Assembly (NCBI GenBank): GCA_964462295.1
Contig: CAYWXH010000048.1
Coordinates: forward strand, 1 to 11,866
From: JALVIU01 sp964462295
Lineage (GTDB): Bacteria; Atribacterota; JALVIU01
Length of the DNA stretch: 11,866 bases
Direction of reading: 5' to 3'
Each line of letters opens with the position of its first letter. Positions within the stretch are counted from its first letter, which is position 1. Positions 1-5,883 of the stretch are shown here, piece after piece. The translations under genes were made by a program, and so were the position numbers. The notes under the pieces are model-generated. The model did not search any database. It was not told where the DNA came from and was given only the letters and a program-made list of their open reading frames with translations.

Positions 1-20
1 TATTTTGGGCGATGTGACAA
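1..20 (-). CDS. Possible start of a further minus-strand gene, cut by the window edge
   Basis: Just downstream of the VIT/VWA stop codon, the minus strand carries a Shine-Dalgarno-like GGGAGG (plus-strand positions 28-33). Seven bases later there is a TTG codon (18-20) that opens a frame reading M-S-H-R-P-K up to the edge. A competing reading starts at an ATG at 35-37 (M-W-E-E-R-D-C-H-I-A-Q-N), which has no clear ribosome binding site. With so few codons neither frame can be assigned to a family. The gene would be co-transcribed with the VIT/VWA gene. Confidence 0.25.
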
Positions 21-38
21 TCTCTCTCCTCCCACATC

Positions 39-2105
39 TTACTGCTCTATCTTTATCCACACTCCATTGTATTTAAATATTACATTTCCAAGGGCTAATA
101 TATTTTTAAGTGTTTTATCCTCTGAAAGAAGATCAAAATACTCCTTAGAAAACATCTTTATTACCTTAACTGATACACTATTTGTATAGCCCTCTTCTAT
201 CCAATAATCATCCTTTTTGACAAATACTTTTCCAGCTATAATTTTCAAAGATTTATTTTCAGAGGCCATCTCCATAGTATTACTCTTTTGGAGGGCCTGT
301 TCATATTTTACCATCTTTCTCTTTGCAGACATTGGAGCTAAGAGATAATGGGCACCAGCTGGAGGTAGCATAGGAGACCTATTATCTTCTGTAACAAGAT
401 ATGATGTATAAGGTGTTACTATACCGTATCTTTTAGAAAGAGAGATGATCTCATCTACCAACTCTTTCTCTTCTCCATTTAGCCTAATCTCCTCAAGAAG
501 ATATCCTATCTTCCTTGATGCCCAAAGATATGGAATAAAACTGTTTGTACTATTTGGAGTAAGGTTAAATTCATAGGTATATGTATTCTTCCCCTCTTTA
601 CTTTTGCCCTCTAGCTTAATAATTATTCTATCTTTTACCTGTTTATATCTTCCAAATATGGTAATACTTTCTCCCCAGAAGAGGTCTTGTGGTGTTTTTG
701 GATATATATCGTAAAAAGTGTCAGGGTATGAAATAGAGATATTTGTAAGCATAGGGTCTTCTATTTTTGAATAAAAGGAGGATATGGCAGTCTCTATATC
801 CTTACTCTGTATAAATTCTCCTTGTCCTCTTCCATATCTAAAGAGTCTTGTAAGAAATTCAAGGTTTACATCATCCCCTACCCCAAAAACAAAGAGTCTC
901 TTTTTTTCTATTTTCATCTTTACGAGGTTTTCTATCTGTTTCTCATCTGTATTTCCTACTGTAGGCATACCGTCTGTAAGAAATACAATATATGAAGGTG
1001 TATCTTTCCTTGTGGAAAGAGAAAATGCAGAGTTTAATGCATCATAGATATTGGTACCGCCTTGTGCATCTATATCCTGTATCTCTTCCTTTGCCTTATT
1101 TATTGAGGCCTTATCTCCTCCAGATATCCATATAGGCCCAACATTATAAATCGAAGAAGAAAATGCTATAATACTTATTCTATCTTCCGGTTTTAGTCTA
1201 TCAATTATAAAATTAAGGGCCTCTTTTGCCTGTTTTATTTTATCTCCTCTCATACTTCCAGAGCGGTCAAGCATTACTATTATATCTTTTGGAATATATA
1301 CATCCTCTCTCTTTTTTGTAGCTGAAAGTAAGAACATAAAGTATCCATCTTTCTTGTCTTCATCCTTATATGTAAGCAATGTACCAGATATATCTTTTAT
1401 GTCTTGGGTAAAATATATAAGTAAATCCTTATCGGGTTTTTCATCATTCCCTTCTAAACTAAATGTTGCATGATATGTGGATATTTCCTTATCTATAGGG
1501 TAAATAGGTGAATAGATATCGACAATAGGAATCTTTGTATCTATAGTCCCTGTTACCACCACAGAACCTACAGGGTCTTTTGAATACTTAAGTCCACTTA
1601 GGGGAGAGACTATATAGTATGTATTTCCCATTCTTGATAAAGTGTAGGTAAATTCAAGGTGTACTTTTACCTTTTTATGAGGCAAAATAGGGGCAATAGA
1701 TGCCTTATATACATTTTTGCCAATATATTCTAAAAGTGCAGGGTCTACAAGTCTTCTCACTATATCCTCATATATATTTCGAGCCTTGTCTTTTTCATAT
1801 ATCTTCCCCCTTATCTCTTTACCATTTAGGGTAAAGGTAAAGTTATTTATAGATGCACCCTGTGGAAGAGGAAAGAGAAAAACACCTTCTATCTGTCTAT
1901 TGTAAGGGTTTACAAAGACTTCATCTATTATAATATATGCTACATTTTCCACTACTTTAATATTTGCCCTATATGAATCCACAGAAAGGTACTTGCTATC
2001 TATGCCAAATCTTGGGGCATCAGGTATAGCAATAATGCCTGCAGAGAAAGATACTATTGGAAAGAGAAATAGAAATATTAATAAAATAAAAAGGAAACTT
2101 TTCAT
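39..2105 (-). CDS. Secreted VIT domain / von Willebrand factor A domain protein
   Basis: A 688-residue protein resembling the inter-alpha-trypsin-inhibitor-like family. The reading frame extends to an ATG at 2120, but GGAGGTG (2112-2118) lies just inside that longer version and sits 6 nt before the ATG at 2103-2105, so the shorter start is chosen. Residues 1-23 form a Sec signal peptide (MKSF, then a long Leu/Ile/Phe core, then SFSAG). A VIT domain covers about 45-160, with the typical segments VFVNPYNRQIEGVFLFPLP and LPHKKVKVHLEF. A VWA domain covers about 275-450 with a complete metal-ion (MIDAS) site: DRSGS (280-284), the Thr of GGTNIYDAL (349-357) and TDG (377-379). RYGIVTPYTSYLV and a C-terminal beta-rich segment (LGNVIFKYNGVWIKI) are usual in bacterial members. 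It probably acts in the cell envelope in metal-dependent protein binding. Its partner is unknown, and it is transcribed divergently from the trp-controlled operon. Confidence 0.9.
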   Translation of the reverse strand: MKSFLFILLIFLFLFPIVSFSAGIIAIPDAPRFGIDSKYLSVDSYRANIKVVENVAYIIIDEVFVNPYNRQIEGVFLFPLPQGASINNFTFTLNGKEIRGKIYEKDKARNIYEDIVRRLVDPALLEYIGKNVYKASIAPILPHKKVKVHLEFTYTLSRMGNTYYIVSPLSGLKYSKDPVGSVVVTGTIDTKIPIVDIYSPIYPIDKEISTYHATFSLEGNDEKPDKDLLIYFTQDIKDISGTLLTYKDEDKKDGYFMFLLSATKKREDVYIPKDIIVMLDRSGSMRGDKIKQAKEALNFIIDRLKPEDRISIIAFSSSIYNVGPIWISGGDKASINKAKEEIQDIDAQGGTNIYDALNSAFSLSTRKDTPSYIVFLTDGMPTVGNTDEKQIENLVKMKIEKKRLFVFGVGDDVNLEFLTRLFRYGRGQGEFIQSKDIETAISSFYSKIEDPMLTNISISYPDTFYDIYPKTPQDLFWGESITIFGRYKQVKDRIIIKLEGKSKEGKNTYTYEFNLTPNSTNSFIPYLWASRKIGYLLEEIRLNGEEKELVDEIISLSKRYGIVTPYTSYLVTEDNRSPMLPPAGAHYLLAPMSAKRKMVKYEQALQKSNTMEMASENKSLKIIAGKVFVKKDDYWIEEGYTNSVSVKVIKMFSKEYFDLLSEDKTLKNILALGNVIFKYNGVWIKIEQ

Positions 2106-2111
2106 TTCACA

Positions 2112-2118
2112 CACCTCC
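2112..2118 (-). promoter_or_regulatory. Ribosome binding site deciding the VIT/VWA start
   Basis: CACCTCC on the plus strand reads GGAGGTG on the minus strand, 6 nt before the ATG at 2103-2105. The upstream ATG at 2118-2120 overlaps this site and so cannot use it. Confidence 0.8.
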
Positions 2119-2139
2119 ATACATAATTTATTTTATTAT

Positions 2140-2165
2140 ATTATACCAAAATCACCCCTTGACAA
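2140..2165 (-). promoter_or_regulatory. Promoter of the VIT/VWA gene
   Basis: Read on the minus strand, there is an extended -10 element TGGTATAAT (plus-strand 2140-2148). TTGTCA (plus-strand 2160-2165) lies 14 nt upstream, too close for an ideal -35. A second overlapping TATAAT lies 5 nt further downstream and would give a 19-nt spacer. The extended -10 may make a -35 unnecessary. The predicted start near 2133 leaves a short leader of about 28 nt. Confidence 0.55.
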
Positions 2166-2187
2166 TCTATCTTCTTTGTGGTATTTT
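2159..2187 (+). promoter_or_regulatory. Sigma-70-type promoter of the T-box/ABC/trpBA operon
   Basis: A perfect -35 hexamer TTGACA (2159-2164) is followed by a 17-nt spacer and a -10-like TATTTT (2182-2187). Transcription is predicted to begin around 2191-2195, exactly where the first strand of T-box stem I begins. Its -35 overlaps the TTGTCA of the divergent promoter. Confidence 0.7.
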
Positions 2188-2190
2188 TAA

Positions 2191-2457
2191 AAAAAGGTAA
2201 GTAATCTTATCCTATAGTTTCAGAGAGCCCATCATATGGTGAGAGATGGGTAACTATTAGGAAAGATGAAATGGGCCTTTTTCTATTCACCTTCGAACCT
2301 ATTAGGTAGTAGAAGGTGACGGTAATCCCCGTTATCGGAGAGAGGTGTGATGGCACCTCGTAATGAGTGCACCTAGTGTTAGGTGAAAAAAAGTGGCACC
2401 ACGGGGTCATTTATATATATTAGCCCTCGTCTTTTTAAAAAGACGAGGGCTTTTTTT
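2191..2457 (+). promoter_or_regulatory. Tryptophan T-box riboswitch (tRNA-Trp-sensing leader)
   Basis: A complete T-box leader can be folded by eye. Stem I base: AAAAAGG (2191-2197) pairs with CCTTTTT (2276-2282). The specifier loop has the AGTA strand (2200-2203) opposite GAA-A-TGG-G, so the specifier codon is UGG at 2272-2274 (Trp). Upper stem I pairs CCTATAGTT with AACTATTAGG and ends in an AGAGAG...ATGGTGAGA distal loop on a CCCATC/GATGGG stem. Stem II: TCACCTTC (2287-2294) with GAAGGTGA (2312-2319), containing GAA/AGTA. Stem IIA/B-like pseudoknot: ACGG/CCGT (2319-2332) with loop TCC facing GGA (2337-2339). Stem III: GAGGTG/CACCTC (2342-2359). An extra hairpin lies at 2370-2385. Antiterminator: AAAAAG (2388-2393) pairs with CTTTTT (2431-2436), and ACGGGG (2401-2406) with CCCTCGT (2424-2430). 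They flank bulge TGGCACC (2394-2400). UGGC can pair with a tRNA 3' end GCCA, that is, discriminator G73 as in bacterial tRNA-Trp. Uncharged tRNA-Trp should favour readthrough into the operon. Confidence 0.93.
2422..2457 (+). terminator. T-box-controlled intrinsic terminator
   Basis: A perfect inverted repeat, AGCCCTCGTCTTTTT (2422-2436) and its complement (2437-2451), is followed by a run of T to 2457. Its left arm is also the 3' half of the T-box antiterminator, so the two structures exclude each other. Confidence 0.93.
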
Positions 2458-2467
2458 ATGGCCTAAA

Positions 2468-2489
2468 AAAGGAGGTGATTATCTGGTGG
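2468..2489 (+). promoter_or_regulatory. Orphan strong Shine-Dalgarno sequence followed by tandem TGG codons
   Basis: AAAGGAGGTGAT (2468-2479) matches the 16S anti-Shine-Dalgarno almost fully but no ATG follows at a normal distance. ATT (2478) and ATC (2481) lie in frame with the binding-protein gene and are followed by TGG TGG (2484-2489). A GTG at 2486 would give only a two-codon ORF (GTG GTA TAA). It lies 55-75 nt upstream of the real start of the binding-protein gene. Whether it recruits ribosomes is unknown. Confidence 0.4.
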
Positions 2490-2530
2490 TATAAAGTACA
2501 TTTTTCAAAAGTGTTAAATTTAAAAATAAA

Positions 2531-2537
2531 AGGAGGT
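2531..2537 (+). promoter_or_regulatory. Ribosome binding site of the binding-protein gene
   Basis: AGGAGGT lies 6-7 nt before the ATG at 2544. The ATG at 2538 directly abuts it and is too close, so 2544 is taken as the start. Confidence 0.8.
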
Positions 2538-2543
2538 ATGGTA

Positions 2544-3461
2544 ATGAAACGCTTTTTTGTAAGCCTTATAGTGGTTAGTTTGGTTCTTTCTTTAACTGTT
2601 TTAGGTTTTGCAGGTACAAAAAGGGTAGCAGTTCTTACTCCATATATGGCATCTGTTACTACAAACCTTATGATAAGAACTTTTGAGTCTTTAGCAAAGG
2701 AAAAGGGATGGAAGGTTACAGTAATAGACACAAAAGGTGATTTTGGCGCACTTGCAAGCCGTATGGAGGATATGATAACAAAGAGGGTAGATGCTATAGT
2801 ACTCGGTATGGCAGACCCTATTCAACTAAAGCATCAGGTCAAAATGGCACATGATGCAGGTATACCCGTATTTGGTGGAGATGCAGGATTTATCCCTGGG
2901 ATGGCAATGAATGTTACATCTAACAACTATGAACTTTCGGCAATAATCACACCCTATCTTTTTAACCACATAAATAATAAGGGAAATATCGTAACATTTA
3001 TACACCCTGCACATCATGGGGTCAGGAAAAGACAACTTGTCATGGAGGCAGTACTTAAGGAAAATAAAGATATAAAGGTGATTGCATCTCATTTTGTAAA
3101 GGTTCCAGGCCCAATTGAAGATGCAAGAAAGGCTATGGAGAGTATACTTCTTGCACATCCAAAAAAAGGCTCTATAAATGCAGTATGGGCAGCATGGGAT
3201 GAGCCTGCAATTGGAGCCTTACAGGCAATCGTTGCGGCAGGAAGACAAGATGAGATAATTATTACAGGTATAGATGGTACAGACCAGGCACTCAAATACA
3301 TAAAACAGGGAGGTCCATTTATAGCAACAGTAAAACAAGATTTTAAAGGTATGGCAAAGGTATTAGTAAGAGAGATAGAGAGGGTGTTTAATGGAAAGGG
3401 TGTAAGTGATAGGATTATATATGTTCCCGGAAAACTTATAACAAGGAGTGATTTAGAATAG
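2544..3461 (+). CDS. Periplasmic solute-binding protein, ribose-binding-protein (RbsB-like) family
   Basis: A 305-residue periplasmic binding protein of the Peripla_BP_4/COG1879 type, which captures ligand outside the membrane for the importer encoded next. Residues 1-23 are a Sec signal peptide ending GFA, with no lipobox Cys, so the protein is probably soluble in a periplasm. Family landmarks: VAVLTPYMASV (28-38), DMITKRVDAIVLGMADP (76-92), GGDAG (111-115), WAAWDEPAIGALQA (215-228), GIDG (242-245) and ATVKQD (261-266). The conserved ligand-hinge Asp (D219) and late Gln (Q265) are kept. The position before D219 is Trp, where RbsB has Asn, so ribose itself is not an obvious ligand. It is the first gene after the tryptophan T-box. 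Tryptophan, an indole derivative or a sugar-like precursor should be considered as ligand. The family is certain, the ligand is not. Confidence 0.9.
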   Translation: MKRFFVSLIVVSLVLSLTVLGFAGTKRVAVLTPYMASVTTNLMIRTFESLAKEKGWKVTVIDTKGDFGALASRMEDMITKRVDAIVLGMADPIQLKHQVKMAHDAGIPVFGGDAGFIPGMAMNVTSNNYELSAIITPYLFNHINNKGNIVTFIHPAHHGVRKRQLVMEAVLKENKDIKVIASHFVKVPGPIEDARKAMESILLAHPKKGSINAVWAAWDEPAIGALQAIVAAGRQDEIIITGIDGTDQALKYIKQGGPFIATVKQDFKGMAKVLVREIERVFNGKGVSDRIIYVPGKLITRSDLE

Positions 3462-4963
3462 ATAGCCCACTTCTTTTTGCAAAAAAAATTACAAAAAAAT
3501 ATCCCGGTGTTTTGGCACTTGATAGAGTGGATTTCACCCTAGAAAAGGGAGAAGTAATGGCACTTGTTGGGCAAAATGGTGCGGGAAAATCCACACTTAT
3601 AAAAGTTCTGGGGGGAGTTATCCCCCCAGATGGAGGAGAGATATTTTTAAAAGGGAAAAAGGTAGATATAAAAAATCCAAAAGATGCCTACAATCTTGGT
3701 TTTTCTTTTATCTTCCAAGAGGGGGGATTATTAGAGGGGTTTACAGGATTAGAAAATATATTTATAGGCATGCCATATCCCAAAAAGGGGATAAAAATAG
3801 ACTGGAAGGCACTTTCTCACACAGGAGAAAAATTAAAGAAAAAGTTTGAAATAGATGTAAATCTTGGAATCCCTGTAGAGGGCCTATCCCCTCTTGAGAA
3901 GAAAAAGGTGGAAATATTAAAGGCACTTGCAAGGTCTCCCAAAATATTTATACTTGATGAGCCCACAGCAACACTTTCAGATAAAGAGATAAAGCATCTA
4001 TTTGGTATCATAAAAACATTGAAAAGCCATGGGATAGGAATAATCTATATCTCCCATTTTTTAGATGAATTATTTGAAATAGCAGATAGGGTAACTATTT
4101 TAAGAGATGGCAAAAAGGTGGGGACATTTTCAGTGAAAGAAGTAACAAGGGAAGATATCATAACTTATGAGGTAGGGGATAAGATAAAAACATATATGAA
4201 GAATCCCCATACCCCAAATATGGCAGATGAAGTTCTAAAAGTTGAGGATTTAAATACTCAAGATGGGCTATTTAATATAAATTTTTCTCTCTATAAGGGA
4301 GAAGTGTTAGGGATATTCGGGCTTGGCGGAGGAGGAAAAACACGCCTTGCTATGACACTATCTGGAAATGGTTATATAACCTCAGGAAAAATTATAAAGC
4401 AAAAGAAAATTCTACATCTCCGAAGCCCTAAAAATGCGCTTTCCAATGGTATAGTCATGATTCCACAAGAACGGGCAAAATACGGTATAATTGAAAGTTT
4501 CTCTATTTCATGGAACACAACATTACCAATACTTAAAAATATAAGGAAATATCTTTCTTTGCCTATTATAGACCTTGACAAAGAAAGAAAAAAGACTCGG
4601 CTTGTTATGGATACACTAGAGATTAAGGCAAATAACCCCAACACTATTACAAAAGAGTTATCAGGTGGAAATAAACAAAAAGTCGCGATAGGAAAGTGGC
4701 TTCTCAAGAATCCAGATATATTTATATTTGATGAGCCCACCATTGGACTTGATGTCCTTGCAAGGGAAGAGGTACATGAACATATTATAAATTTTGCATC
4801 AAAAGGTATAACTCAAATTGTAATAAGCAGTGATATAGATGAGCTTTTAAAGATATCAAACAGGATAATGATAATGAAAAAAGGAACCATCGAAAAAATA
4901 GTAGATGCAAAGAAGACCAAAGCAAAAGAAATCTTATCTATCGCATATGGAGGCATTTCATGA
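3458..4963 (+). CDS. Double-domain ABC transporter ATPase, RbsA/MglA-like
   Basis: ATP-hydrolysing subunit of the importer, with two nucleotide-binding domains in one chain. The nearest common start codon (TTG at 3512) would delete the conserved N-terminal strand. The frame is open upstream and reads D-S-P-L-L-F-A-K-K-I-T-K-K-Y-P-G-V-L-A-L, as family members do. AAGGAG (3443-3448) sits 9 nt before an ATA codon at 3458 that overlaps the previous stop as ATAG, so an ATA start is proposed, giving 501 residues, the usual length. First domain: Walker A GQNGAGKST (38-46), Q-loop (85-88), weak signature LSPLE (143-147), Walker B IFILDEP (163-169), switch His 200. Second domain: degenerate Walker A GLGGGGKT (288-295), signature LSGGNKQK (401-408), Walker B IFIFDEP (421-427). 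A degenerate second P-loop is normal in this family. It is translationally coupled to both neighbours. Confidence 0.9.
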   Translation: MDSPLLFAKKITKKYPGVLALDRVDFTLEKGEVMALVGQNGAGKSTLIKVLGGVIPPDGGEIFLKGKKVDIKNPKDAYNLGFSFIFQEGGLLEGFTGLENIFIGMPYPKKGIKIDWKALSHTGEKLKKKFEIDVNLGIPVEGLSPLEKKKVEILKALARSPKIFILDEPTATLSDKEIKHLFGIIKTLKSHGIGIIYISHFLDELFEIADRVTILRDGKKVGTFSVKEVTREDIITYEVGDKIKTYMKNPHTPNMADEVLKVEDLNTQDGLFNINFSLYKGEVLGIFGLGGGGKTRLAMTLSGNGYITSGKIIKQKKILHLRSPKNALSNGIVMIPQERAKYGIIESFSISWNTTLPILKNIRKYLSLPIIDLDKERKKTRLVMDTLEIKANNPNTITKELSGGNKQKVAIGKWLLKNPDIFIFDEPTIGLDVLAREEVHEHIINFASKGITQIVISSDIDELLKISNRIMIMKKGTIEKIVDAKKTKAKEILSIAYGGIS

Positions 4964-5883
4964 AAATTATAAAGAGATATGGTACCATCTTTGCTCTCAT
5001 ATTAATATATGTTGGTTTTTCTGTGTTATCACCATATGTATTTCCCACTATGAGAAATCTTATGAATATACTCCTTCAGATATCCCTCCTTACTATCATC
5101 TCCCAGGGTGCAACGATAATAGTTATAACAAAAGATTTTGACCTATCTATCGCAGCAGGTGCAAGTCTTGGTGGTGTAATATCTGCAGGATTAATAGTGA
5201 AAGGAATTCCCATAGGAGTAGCCATAGGGGTAGCACTTTTCATAGGTATAATTATGGGTATCCTAAATGGATTCATAGTAGCCCGTCTTCGTATATCATC
5301 TTTTATAGGGACACTTGCCACATCCACAATAATAGGGGGCATTACCTTTTGGTATACACAAGGGGCCACTATATTCTCTGGTATTCCAGATTCTTTCCTA
5401 ATCCTTGGACAGGGGAAAGTTATAGGTATCCCAATACCTACTGTACTTATGTTTCTAATACTTGGAATTGTTTGGTTTATGTTGTACTATACAGAACTTG
5501 GAAGAAAGTTTTATGCAGTAGGAGAGGGACCAGAGGTGGCAAGGTTATCCGGTATAGATGTGGAAAAAATTCGTATAATAGCCTTTGCCATATCGGGGTT
5601 TCTAGGAGTTCTTACAGGCATAGTACTTGCATCTCGCCTTGGCTCTGCACACCCCACAGCAGGTAATGCATATCTTCTAAAGGCCTATGCTGCTGTTTTT
5701 CTGGGTATGACTGTATTCAAAGATGGGAGAGCAAACCCTATAGGAACATTTGTAGGGGCACTTATTATGGGAATTTTAGCAAATGGACTTACCATATTGG
5801 ATGTACCCTATTACTTCCAAGATATGCTTACAGGTATAATCATTATAATAGCCCTTCTTTCAAGGAGTGTGAAGATATTATGA
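4960..5883 (+). CDS. ABC transporter permease, RbsC-like (BPD_transp_2 family)
   Basis: A 307-residue integral inner-membrane protein forming the translocation channel, presumably as a homodimer since only one permease gene is present. About eight to ten hydrophobic segments run the whole length. Family motifs: TKDFDLSIAAGASLGG after the second or third helix, GILNGFIVARLRISSFIGTL in the middle, then YTELGRKFYAVGEGPEVARLSGI, the cytoplasmic loop that couples to the ATPase, and a C-terminal AVFLGMTVFKDGRANPIGTF segment. The ATG overlaps the ATPase stop as ATGA, indicating translational coupling. These motifs place it with sugar-type permeases rather than with the permease of the known tryptophan importer TrpXYZ. 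Confidence 0.92.
   Translation: MKIIKRYGTIFALILIYVGFSVLSPYVFPTMRNLMNILLQISLLTIISQGATIIVITKDFDLSIAAGASLGGVISAGLIVKGIPIGVAIGVALFIGIIMGILNGFIVARLRISSFIGTLATSTIIGGITFWYTQGATIFSGIPDSFLILGQGKVIGIPIPTVLMFLILGIVWFMLYYTELGRKFYAVGEGPEVARLSGIDVEKIRIIAFAISGFLGVLTGIVLASRLGSAHPTAGNAYLLKAYAAVFLGMTVFKDGRANPIGTFVGALIMGILANGLTILDVPYYFQDMLTGIIIIIALLSRSVKIL

Noticed and set aside
2106..2120. VIT/VWA start at the ATG at 2118-2120
   Set aside because: The GGAGGTG ribosome binding site overlaps this ATG and is ideally placed for the ATG at 2103-2105, which also begins a standard signal peptide.
2271..2275. Alternative specifier readings ATG (Met) or GGG (Gly) in the T-box loop
   Set aside because: The GAA-N-specifier-purine spacing seen in well-known T-boxes such as glyQS gives UGG followed by G. 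The trpBA genes downstream and the UGGC bulge also agree with tRNA-Trp.
2475..2543. N-terminal extension of the binding protein from a GTG at 2475
   Set aside because: That GTG is part of the Shine-Dalgarno sequence itself, and the extension would disrupt a clean signal peptide starting at 2544, which has its own well-spaced ribosome binding site.
2207..2731. Minus-strand open frames across the leader and the start of the binding-protein gene
   Set aside because: They lie antisense to a structured riboswitch or to a strong coding frame, have no ribosome binding site I can see, and resemble no protein family.
2544..5883. Known T-box-regulated tryptophan importer TrpXYZ
   Set aside because: The binding protein, ATPase and permease here are RbsB-, RbsA- (double domain) and RbsC-like, whereas TrpXYZ uses a different binding-protein family and a single-domain ATPase.
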